Assembly: GCA_963835495.1 (NCBI GenBank)
Contig: CAWIFQ010000005.1
Coordinates: forward strand, 1,916,628 to 1,980,627
Direction: 5' to 3'
DNA from: Acaudatibacter sp963835495
GTDB lineage: Bacteria; Pseudomonadota; Alphaproteobacteria; Caulobacterales; Caulobacteraceae
DNA: 64,000 nt
Positions 55,758 through 64,000 of this stretch are shown here, one piece after another; the first letter of the stretch is position 1; each line of letters starts with the position of its first letter. The notes beneath the pieces are model-generated. The model was given only the letters and a program-made list of their open reading frames with translations. It made no database searches and was not told the DNA's origin. The position numbers were made by a program, and so were the translations under genes.

Positions 55758-57572
55758 ATGGATGGCGGGACGCCAGTTGGGGACGCGGTGATCGACTTCG
55801 ATCCGGACGCGCTGCGCGAGAAATATCGCCAGGAGCGCGACAAGCGCGTCAGGCCGGACGGAGAAGACCAATACATCGAGCTCGCCGGCAAGTTCGCCCA
55901 CTATGCCGAGGAAGACCCTTACGCCGATCCGTCATTCACCCGCCGGCCGCTCAACGACGAGATCGAGATCGCGATCATCGGCGGCGGTTTCTCCGGCCTG
56001 CTGGCCGCCGCGCGGTTGCGCGAGGCGGGGCTGGACGACTTCCGCATCATCGAGGCCGGTGGCGACTTCGGCGGCACCTGGTACTGGAACCGCTACCCGG
56101 GAGCCCAGTGCGACATCGAGAGCTACTGCTACCTGCCGCTGCTGGAAGAGCTGAAGTACATCCCCAAGGAGAAGTACTCGTACGTGAGCGAGATCTTCGA
56201 GCACTCGCAACGGATCGGCCGAGTTTACAATCTCTACGACCAGGCGCTCTTCCAGACGCGGGTGAACGGTCTCGGTTGGGACGAGGGGATCAAGCGCTGG
56301 CGCGTCAGGACCAGCCGCGGCGATAATATTCGCGCGCGCTTCGTGATCATGGCGCTGGGCCCCGCCAGCCGCGCCAAGCTGCCCGGCATCGCAGGCATCG
56401 AGGACTTCGAGGGCCACAGCTTCCACACCAATCGCTGGGACTACGCCTACACCGGCGGCGACACGACCGGCGGGCTGACCAAGCTGGCCGATAAGCGGGT
56501 GGCGATCATCGGCACGGGCGCCACGGCGATCCAGTGCGTGCCTTTCGTCGGCAGGCACGCCCAGCACCTCTATGTCTTCCAGCGCACGCCCTCGAGCGTC
56601 GATCTGCGCGGCAACGCACCGACCGACGACGCATGGGCCAAGACGCTCGAACCGGGCTGGCAGCGAGCGCGGCGGCACAACTTCGCCGACATCATCGAGG
56701 GCCGTCCGTTCGAGACCGATCTGGTCAGCGATGGCTGGACTGACATCTTCCGCACGCTCGCGGCCGGCGCCAAGGCTGGGATGGCGCAGGGGAAGCACCC
56801 GCTCGAAGGCGCCGAGCTCGCCGACATGGCGAAGATGAACAAGATCCGCCAGCGGGTCGACGACACGGTCGAGGATCCGGCGACGGCCGAGGCGCTGAAG
56901 CCCTGGTATCGGCAGTTCTGCAAGCGCCCGACCTTCAACGACGACTATCTGCCCACCTTCAACCGCCCGAACGTCACCCTGGTGGACGTCAGCGAGGCGC
57001 AAGGCGTCGAGCGGATCACCAAGGCCGGGGTGGTTGCGAACGGCGTCGAATACCCGGTCGACTGCATCATCTACGCGTCGGGCTTCGAGATCACGACAGG
57101 GCTGCGGCGGCGGGTCGGTTTCGACATCACCGGCCGCGGCGGGCTGTCGCTCTACGACTACTACAAGGACGGCTTCCGCACCCTGCACGGCCACTCCAGC
57201 CGCGGCTTCCCGAACTGGTTCTACATCGGGGTCGGCCAGAACGGCCTGTCGGTGAACATGACCGCCATGTTCGACGACCAGGCGCGGCACATCGCCTACA
57301 TCATCAAGGAGACCAAGGACCGCGGCGCGATCGCCGTCGAGCCCACCGCGGAGGCCGAGGAAGCCTGGGTCGAGGTGATCCGCTCGGTCGCCATCCTCAA
57401 CCGGGATTTCCAGAACGCCTGCACGCCCGGGTACTACAACAACGAAGGCGGCGAGCGGTCCGGCGGACTGAACGGCCAGACCTACACGCCGGGCATCAAC
57501 AAATTCAACGCCCTGCTGGCGGAGTGGCGAGAGCGGGGCGACATCCAGGGGCTCGAACTGCACTACGAGTGA
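55758..57572 (+). CDS. Flavin-containing Baeyer-Villiger-type monooxygenase
   Basis: 604 residues. FAD site GGGFSG (75-80), WYWNRYPGAQCDIES (107-122), second nucleotide motif GTGATA (252-257) and the BVMO fingerprint FEGHSFHTNRWD (217-228). Uses NADPH and O2 to insert oxygen next to a carbonyl, or to oxidise S or N centres. Start at 55758 preferred because GGGGAAG lies just upstream; 55743 is possible. Upstream of TetR, and likely part of the same catabolic cluster. Confidence 0.9.
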   Translation: MDGGTPVGDAVIDFDPDALREKYRQERDKRVRPDGEDQYIELAGKFAHYAEEDPYADPSFTRRPLNDEIEIAIIGGGFSGLLAAARLREAGLDDFRIIEAGGDFGGTWYWNRYPGAQCDIESYCYLPLLEELKYIPKEKYSYVSEIFEHSQRIGRVYNLYDQALFQTRVNGLGWDEGIKRWRVRTSRGDNIRARFVIMALGPASRAKLPGIAGIEDFEGHSFHTNRWDYAYTGGDTTGGLTKLADKRVAIIGTGATAIQCVPFVGRHAQHLYVFQRTPSSVDLRGNAPTDDAWAKTLEPGWQRARRHNFADIIEGRPFETDLVSDGWTDIFRTLAAGAKAGMAQGKHPLEGAELADMAKMNKIRQRVDDTVEDPATAEALKPWYRQFCKRPTFNDDYLPTFNRPNVTLVDVSEAQGVERITKAGVVANGVEYPVDCIIYASGFEITTGLRRRVGFDITGRGGLSLYDYYKDGFRTLHGHSSRGFPNWFYIGVGQNGLSVNMTAMFDDQARHIAYIIKETKDRGAIAVEPTAEAEEAWVEVIRSVAILNRDFQNACTPGYYNNEGGERSGGLNGQTYTPGINKFNALLAEWRERGDIQGLELHYE

Positions 57573-57610
57573 AGACGCGTGAGCTGAGGGGTCGGTCGAA
57601 CGAGGTTCGG

Positions 57611-58353
57611 ATGGCGGAAGAGATCAGGCTGGCGTCGCGCCGCGAGCGCCACAAGGACCGCAGCCGGACCGCGATCATCGACGCAGCCTACGACCTGCTG
57701 CGCGAAGTGGGGGCGGACGACCTCTCGGTGAAGATGATCGCCGAGCGGGCCGATGTCGCCGCGGCGACGATCTACAACCTGTTCGGCAGCAAAGGCGCGG
57801 TGCTAGAGAAGGTCTACGAGCGCGATTTCGAGGCTTTCGCGGCGAAGGTGGCGGCCGCCGGTTCCCCGACAGCGGTCGACGAGATGTTCGAGGCGTTGAG
57901 GATCGTCACCGATCTCTATCGCGCCGATCCGAGCTTCTATCGCGGCATGACGATCCGCAATCCGCGCGCCGAGCCGGAGCTGGTGATCTCGGTGCAGGGG
58001 CCGAGGCAGGCGTTCTGGCGACGGCTGCTCGAGCGCGCGGTCCGTGAGCGGGAGCTGGCGTCGGACACGCGAGCCGACCTCCTGAGCATGGCCATGCTGC
58101 AGCTTGGCGGCGGAGCGTTCGGCGCCTGGGTGGCCGACCTCATCACGCTCGAGGAGATGGAGCTGCAGACGAGCTATGGCTTGGCGCGCCTGCTGCTGAG
58201 CGTCGCGCGCCCGGCGGCTCGCCGGGCCTGCAGGCCCGGATCGACGCGATCGAAGCGGCGCTGCCGCCCAGTGCTGCGAACCGAACCCGCGCTGGCCGCT
58301 CGCCGAAGCCCGGGCTGAGCGCCGCCCACCCGTCCCGAGAATGCCCGCCATGA
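57611..58353 (+). pseudogene. TetR/AcrR family transcriptional regulator, one frameshift
   Basis: About 247 residues. N-terminal TetR HTH (RTAIIDAAYDLLREVGADDLSVKMIAERADVAAATIYNLFGSKGAVLEKVY) and helical ligand domain. In the last 50 codons the frame changes near 58205; the other frame (LQARIDAIEAALPPS...) ends in TGA 58351-58353 overlapping the ATG of the next gene, an arrangement that supports that frame as the original. Probably represses the monooxygenase cluster. Confidence 0.8.
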
Positions 58354-58802
58354 CCGTCGCCGCCCTTTCCGCCCTGCAGCGGCTCGAAATCAGGGAGGCC
58401 TGCGAGCGGCTCGCGCTCGACTATTCGTTCTTCGCCGACGCCGGGCGGATGGACGAATGGAGCCGAGCTGTTCGCCGATGACGGCGAGCTTCGGCTGTTC
58501 GGCCAGACGCAGCGGGACCCGCCGCCATCCGCGCCGCGGTCGGCGCCGGCCGGGGCGCCGAGGCGCTCTCGGTGCATGCGATCACCAATCACCGCATCGA
58601 CGTGCTCAGCGACAACGAAGCCGAGGGCACGGCCTACATCATCCTCTTCACCGGCGAGCGGAAGGACGGTGGCGCGGCCGCCGCCGCCCAGATCACGCCG
58701 GCGATGGTCGGGACGTACCAGGACGCCTACCGGCGCACCGCGGCCGGCTGGAAGTTCGCGCGGCGGGCCTTCAAGCCCTTGATCGCGCCTGCCCAATCCT
58801 GA
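58350..58802 (+). pseudogene. SnoaL-like / nuclear transport factor 2 family protein, two frameshifts
   Basis: About 150 residues of a small cone-shaped NTF2-fold protein. Segments in three frames: LQRLEIREACERLALDYSFFADAGRMDEW, then SELFADDGELRLFGQT, then GAEALSVHAITNHRIDVLSDNEAEGTAYIILFTG...YQDAYRRTAAGWKFARR. Family includes ketosteroid isomerase-like enzymes, cyclases and dehydratases; function here is undefined. ATGA overlap with the TetR gene. Confidence 0.72.
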
Positions 58803-58904
58803 GCCGCGCCGCCGGTTTCCTTGACCGGGGTGCGGGTTTGGAATGTCATCCCGGGAAGGCCGCGCTCGCGTCTCCGAGCTCGATACAAGCGGCAGAGGAG
58901 GAAG

Positions 58905-60212
58905 CATGGCCGACCCGCCGCCCAGCCGGACCTGATCACCCTGCCGCACCACGTGGAGTTGCTGTCCGAACGCTGGCTGGAGGAGGCCGGCCGGTTCTGG
59001 CGCGAGGCCCTGCCGGCCAGGAAGGCGAAGCTCGGCGGCCGGCCCTTCGCCGTCAGCGAGCGGTTCACCGACGCGCCGCCGCACTTGAAGCTGCCCTGCG
59101 ACGCTCGCCAGCTGGACGCTGCGCTTCGACGGCGAGGTCGCGACGCTCGCGCGCGGCTTCGACGCGGATGCGGACCTGACGGTGGAGGCCGACTACCAGG
59201 CGGCGCTCTATCTGGCGCAATTCGTGGGCGTGCGGCGCCGGGCGGCGCGGAGGAGATGTGGCGCGAGGCGGCGCACATGTTCGGCAAGGATGCGTTCCGC
59301 GTCCGCGGCGGCCTGCCGGACGAGGCCAGCCGGCTGCTCGGGCCTGTTCCACGACCACATGGCGCGCCGGACGGTCGAGAACCCGGACCTGGAGCATCGC
59401 GCGCGCCGCCTCGGCCTGACCGGCAAGATCCGCGACATGGAGGAGCAGGGCTTCGTCGTGATCGAGCGGGCCATCACCGCCGACTTTCGCCGACGAGCTG
59501 CGCGCGGCGACCCGGTCGGCGATGTCGTCCGGAGCAGGGCCTGCTCGACTCCTGGCTCTATCTCGGCCGGCCGTTCGAGCGGATCATGCTCAACCCGCTG
59601 CTGATGACGCTGATCGACGCCTCGCTGGGGCGGTGCGCCCAGGTCGCCACCACCGGCGCGCTGCTGCGCGGCCCCGGCCCCGGGGGGATCGACATCCACA
59701 CGGACTATACCGACGTGCCCGAGCCCTATCCGGAATACGCCATGAGCGGCGTCGCGGTCTGGGCGCTGGAGGACTGGACCGTGGCGTCCGGTCCCACCTG
59801 GATCGTGCCGAAGAGCCACCGCATGCGCCGCGCGCCGCGGGCGGGCGAGGGGCTGGATGCGGGGGAGCCGGTGGAGATGCCCAAGGGATCGGTGGTGTTC
59901 TTCACCCAGGGGACCTGGCACTGGCAGGGCGCGCGGACGGAGCCGGGCGAGCGCGTGACGCTCCACCCGCATTTCAACCGCAACATCCTGCGCTCGATCG
60001 ATATCAAGCGGCCGGACGTCTCGCTGCTCGCCCGCAATCCGCCGCGGCTGGGCGAGATGCTGGGCGCGGACGACGGCTTCGACAAGATGACGCCGACGGG
60101 CGGGCGGGACTACCTGAGGCTCGAGCACACGCGCCAGCTGCACGCCTTCACGCGCCGCAAGATGAAGGAGATCCTGCGCGCGCCCGAGGCGGCGGCGGCC
60201 GGAACCAGTTGA
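58905..60212 (+). pseudogene. Phytanoyl-CoA dioxygenase family protein with N-terminal extension, multiple frameshifts
   Basis: About 435 residues scattered over at least five frame changes (58935, 59120, 59230, 59340, 59490, 59540 region). N-terminal part: LLSERWLEEAGRFWREAL, GEVATLARGFDADADLTVEADYQAALYLAQF (sterol-carrier-like pattern). C-terminal part: EEQGFVVIERAIT then HTDYTDVPEPYPEYAM with HxD iron ligands and GTWHWQGARTEPGERVTLHPH with the distal His and Arg. GGAGGA precedes the ATG. If intact it would be an iron oxygenase fused to a lipid-carrier-like domain. Confidence 0.7.
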
Positions 60213-60233
60213 TGTTCAAAGGAGATCGCCCGC

Positions 60234-61086
60234 GTGACCAGGACTGACGCCGGCGGACGCATGCCGCTGGACACGCTGCCGCCGCGCGACTGGGCAGCCG
60301 CCGGCCAGGCCCTGGAGCGGGACGGCGTCGTCATGCTCAAGGGCGCCTTGACTCAGGAGGCCGTTGGCAAGGTCGAGTCGGCGGTCGCCTGGAGCCTCGC
60401 GCATCCCTCGCCGACGGCGGTGCGGTTCTATCCGGGGGAGGCGGCGACGTTCTTCGAGGACCGCGGCAGCAACCATGCCGGCCTGGTCCGCGACATCGGC
60501 CTCGACACGACGATGTCGGCGCTCTGGGGCGTCGATCGCCTCTGGTACATGGGCGAGCAGCTGTTCCTGAAGGAGGGGGGCGCGTCGCGGCGAACGCCCT
60601 GGCACCAGGACACCTCATACCTCAGGATGATGGGCTCGCAGCTCGTCGCCTGCTGGATCAGCCTTGATCTGCTGCCGAAGGAGCACTGCCTCGAGTTCGT
60701 GCGCGGCTCACACAAGGGCGTGCTCTACAACGGCTCGGCCTTCGCCGCGCACGACGACACCGCGCCGTTCTACAAGCATTCGCAATTGCCCCGGCTGCCC
60801 GACATCCAGGCCGGACGCGAGGCCTTCGACATCGTCTCGTGGGACCTCGAGCCCGGCGATGTGATCGTCTTCCACCTCGGGGTGCTGCACGGCGGCGCGG
60901 GCACCGCGCCGAGGCCTGCGCCGGCGAACGATTTCGATGCGGTTCCTCGGCCCCGACGTCGTCTTCGACGGCCGGCCGCGCGACGAGCGGGGCGCGCAGG
61001 AAGGCAACGACAAGGCGCTGGCCCCGGTCTACGCCGGCCTCAAGCACGGCGATCCGTTCCCCACCGCGCATCTGACGCGGGTCTAG
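60234..61086 (+). pseudogene. Phytanoyl-CoA dioxygenase family protein, one frameshift
   Basis: About 283 residues. GTG start with AAGGAGAT seven bases upstream. Iron ligands HQD in TPWHQDTSYLRM, cofactor region CWISLDLLPKEHCLEFVRGSHKG, distal His in FHLGVLHGGAG, then after a frame change near 60905 RRTISMRFLGPDVVFDGRP with the 2-oxoglutarate Arg. Second PhyH oxygenase in tandem, closely spaced (21 bp after the first). Confidence 0.83.
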
Positions 61087-61244
61087 GTCGAAGTTCCCGG
61101 ACATCAGCCCAACTCGCGGCGAAGATATTCGCTCCTCAGAGTATTAGTATTGACAGGCTAGCGAACTGAATTCAGCTTCGGTGGCGTGCGCCGGAGAGCG
61201 CAAGCCGAGTTCGGCTGGGGAGGGAACGAGTAAACCCACGCATT

Positions 61245-63428
61245 GTGGTTGAGCGTGTCGCGCTGGCGTTTGCTCGGCGTGGGGGTGCGGCCGCTCAGGC
61301 AGCGACGCCGTCGAAGGGCAGTCCCGAGGCGACCACCTTGCCCGAGCTGGTGGTCACCGCCGAGCGGCGCAACACCAACCTGCAGAAGGCGCCGATCGCG
61401 GCCAGCGTCCTCAATCAGAACGACCTGCTCAAGAACGGCGTGCTCACCGTCGACCAGCTGCAGTTCGTACGCCCTCGCTGACCGTCAACAACTTCGGCCA
61501 GGGCAACGACATCGACATCCGCGGCATCGGCAAGGGCGAGCACGACACCCAGACCCTGACCGGCGTCATCACCTACCGCGACGCCGTGGCGACCTTCCCG
61601 GGCTATATCCAGGAAGAGCCCTATTACGACATCGCCGACGTCGAAGTGCTGCGCGGCCCGCAGGGCACCTTCAGCGGCCAGAACTCGACCGGCGGGGCGG
61701 TCATCGTCAACACCCACAATCCGATGATCGGCGGCGGCTACAACGGCTACGGCTCGCCCATTTCGGTAACTACAACGCCGTGGGCGCCCAGGGCGGGGTC
61801 AACCTCCCGATCAGCGGCACCCTCGCCGCAAGGGTCTCGACCAACCTCGAGTACCGCAACACCTTCTACAAGTCGCCGGCCTGACCGGGGATCCGAACCT
61901 CAAGTGGGACAGCGCGCGCCTTCGCTGCTATGGGAGCCGACCCCGGCCCTGAAGATCGTGTCCAAGACCGACTACGGCTACCTCGGCAACGGCGGCTACT
62001 TCGGTGACGCGATCATCAATCCGCTGACCGGCCCCAACGGGACCCCCCGGCCGACCGACAACCTGTTCACCTTCTCGAACAACTACCACCACGCCGCCCG
62101 GACGTGATGGTGCGGCAGATCCTCAAGATCGACTACCAGACCTCCAGCGGGATCACCCTGCGTTCGGTCAGCGGCTTCCAGCACGGCGCGAGCGGCTGGC
62201 GGGGCGACATCGACGGCACCGACTCCCATCATGCTGGAGCCGAACTACATCATCTCCGAGAAGGTCGACGTCACCATCTGGTCCCAGGAGTTCAACATCA
62301 TCTCGCCGGACACCGGCCCGTTCACCTGGATCCTCGGCGGCTATTACAACACAGCAACTACTACTTCCCGCGGACCCGATCTTCGACATCGGCGTGCCCC
62401 CGGGCGGCTTCGACGAGGAGCTTTACGGCAACAACTTCACCCACACTGCGGCCGGCTTCGGCCAGGTGAGCTTCAACCTGCCGGACGGCTTCCAGCTGCA
62501 GGCGGGTGGCGCTATACGGCGTGGGCCACGCAGAACCGGGCTGAACTTCGTGCCCGAGTACTCACCGTTCCTGGACCAATCCATGGACAAGAGCTTCTCC
62601 GGCCATAACTTCACCGGCAAGGTCGCTCTGAACTGGAAGGTCGATCCGAACAACTTCCTCTACGCCTTCGTGGCCAGCGGCGCGAAGCCGGGCGGCCTCA
62701 ACATCTCGCTCTACACCTATCCGCAGCAGCCGATCCCGGCGCCGTTCGGGCAGGAATACGTGGTCGACTATGAGGTTGGCTGGAAGTCGAGCCTGTTCGA
62801 CAACCATGTGCGCACCCAGTCGGCGGCTTCTACAACCACTTCAGCCACTTCCAGGTCGCCATCCCGATCCCGAACAACCCGCATTTCGACCACCGAGCTC
62901 AACGACCCGAGCGGAACCAAGCTCTACGGCTTCGAGGCCTCGGCCCAGGCGGTGTTCGGCGGGTTGTCGGTCAATCGAACGTCGGCGTCCAGCACAGCGA
63001 GCTCGGCCCGTTCTACTACCCAGGAACCACGCGCCTCGGCGTGAGTGGGTCGACCCGATCTCAACACCGGGCCGGCCACCGTCCACTGCGTGAACCTGAG
63101 GGGCCACCCGCAGACCTATGCGCCGGACTTCACCTTCAACGTCGGGGCCCAGTATGACTTCAAGGTCAGCGACCACGACACCCTGACGCCGGCCATCACC
63201 TACGGCCACGTCTCCGGCCAGTGGGCCTCGATCTTCGACAACGCCGCGCAGGGCGACTATCTGACCCCGCGCAACATCCTGACGCCTCCCTCGCCTGGAC
63301 CCACGGGAGCTACATCACCGGCAACGGCAGCAACCTGACCAACCAGCAGTACGTGTCGCGAACCTCCTCCAATCCGCATCGCCGGCGCCCCGCTCCAGTA
63401 CGGCGTCAGGGTGATGAAGACGTTCTAG
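61245..63428 (+). pseudogene. TonB-dependent receptor, heavily frameshifted
   Basis: About 725 residues of a receptor read in many frames. Seen in order: LPELVVTAERRNTNLQKAPIA (TonB box then plug), LTVNNFGQGNDIDIRGIGKG, YYDIADVEVLRGPQGTFSGQNSTGGAVIVNT, then barrel strands FNIISPDTGPFTWILGGYYN, FTGKVALNWKVDPNNFLYAFVASGAKPGGLN, QEYVVDYEVGWKSSLFDNHVRTQ, and a final strand PLQYGVRVMKTF at the stop. At least ten frame changes. A signal peptide is not clear at the chosen GTG start. Either decayed or poorly sequenced; likely uptake of the cluster substrate. Confidence 0.82.
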
Positions 63429-63633
63429 GCCCTGCCGGCGACGGCGGACGTCAAGAAGGGGCGATAGCGCGACGATGCCCGTCCGCCGTCCTGGTCGGGC
63501 GGCCTTGCCCTCCCGGCGAGGAAAGATTGACAAGAAAGCCGTGAGATGACTAGGCGAACGGGAAGGTCGTCGAGCAGGTCCAGACCTTCGACGGACCTGG
63601 CAGGGTCCCCAGGCGGGAAGAGGTGTCCGACTG

Positions 63634-64000
63634 ATGTCCGAGGGTTCAGCGGCGAAGCGGGTCCGCCGCACCAAGGCGGAGCAGCGCGCGGAGACGCTGA
63701 GCAGATCCTCGATGCGGCGCAATACCTGTTCTCGAAAACGGCCTGCATGGCGTGACCCTGCGCGACCGCCGAGCGCGTCGGCGTCCACACGACGCTTCTG
63801 CACGACGACTTCGAGGACAAGCTGCAGCTGTTCGAGGCCGTGTTCGCCCGCGGGCCGGCGCCACCAGCGGTCGCCGATGGAGGCCCTGGAACGCTACGAG
63901 GCGGAGGCTGGAGACAGCCCACCGTCGAGGGCGCCCTGCACGCCTTCCTGGACACCGACCTCGACCTCTATCTCGAAGGCGGCGAGCCCTGGATGAACTA
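63634..64000 (+). pseudogene. TetR family regulator, frameshifted and cut by the window end
   Basis: ATG then SEGSAAKRVRRTKAEQRAETL, continued in another frame as EQILDAAQYLFSK, then AERVGVHTTLLH and DKLQLFEAVFA of the TetR N-terminal domain, with the ligand domain starting (EALERYEAEAGD) before the window ends. Several indels. Likely the local regulator of the TonB/PhyH genes. Confidence 0.65.

Overview
The window looks like a chromosomal segment of a high-GC alphaproteobacterium, most likely of the Caulobacterales (Caulobacter/Phenylobacterium type). That placement is an inference. It rests on strong GC bias at third codon positions, two large TonB-dependent receptors (one of the TonB-Xanth-Caul type), a rhizobial/caulobacterial style rhaDIK locus with a DeoR regulator, paired acyl-CoA dehydrogenases and several phytanoyl-CoA dioxygenase-family genes. 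I see no rRNA, tRNA or CRISPR array. The only transposon trace is a damaged IS630-family transposase.

Layout. 0-16 kb is a deoxysugar region. It holds an L-fuconolactonase-like amidohydrolase, a FAH-family hydrolase, a GH172/DUF2961 protein, small secreted proteins, an outer-membrane protein, a GntR regulator, a PhyH dioxygenase, a GPH/MFS sugar symporter, a succinate-semialdehyde-type aldehyde dehydrogenase, and then the rhamnose genes (rhaD aldolase/dehydrogenase, rhaI isomerase, DeoR regulator, divergent FGGY kinase). 16-28.5 kb holds an XRE regulator, two acyl-CoA dehydrogenases, a lone GspE/PilB ATPase, a divergent pair of peptidoglycan enzymes, a TonB receptor and a two-component system. 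28.6-37.2 kb is a leftward run (epoxide-hydrolase-like protein, small membrane protein, di-haem cytochrome c, Fe-S/flavin ene-reductase, unknown protein, alpha-dioxygenase-like haem peroxidase) facing a divergent patatin lipase. I read this as a possible fatty-acid oxygenation module. 37-43.4 kb carries small metabolic genes and an arginine/ornithine catabolic pair with an Lrp regulator. 43.4-48.9 kb is a complete type I secretion operon without an obvious substrate. 50-55.6 kb is a polysaccharide island (pyruvyl transferase, deacetylase, glycosyltransferase, acyltransferase) with the IS630 remnant. 55.7-64 kb is a catabolic cluster (Baeyer-Villiger monooxygenase, TetR, SnoaL-like, two PhyH dioxygenases, TonB receptor, second TetR cut by the window end).

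Reading-frame breaks are very unevenly spread. They concentrate at 1.1-3.0 kb, 7.2-8.5 kb and 58-64 kb, with single breaks in rhaI, the arginine hydrolase, the epoxide hydrolase and the secretion ATPase. Protein similarity continues cleanly across each break, in a different frame, and stop codons and overlaps are otherwise preserved. Indel errors in the assembly are therefore at least as likely as real gene decay. I list these genes as pseudogenes but describe them as the proteins they appear to encode.

The most unusual signals are a perfect 16-bp parS-like palindrome at 5385-5400, the alpha-dioxygenase/patatin/cytochrome module, a TolC protein with a duplicated C-terminal motif, and an acyl-CoA dehydrogenase whose best start codon is CTG.
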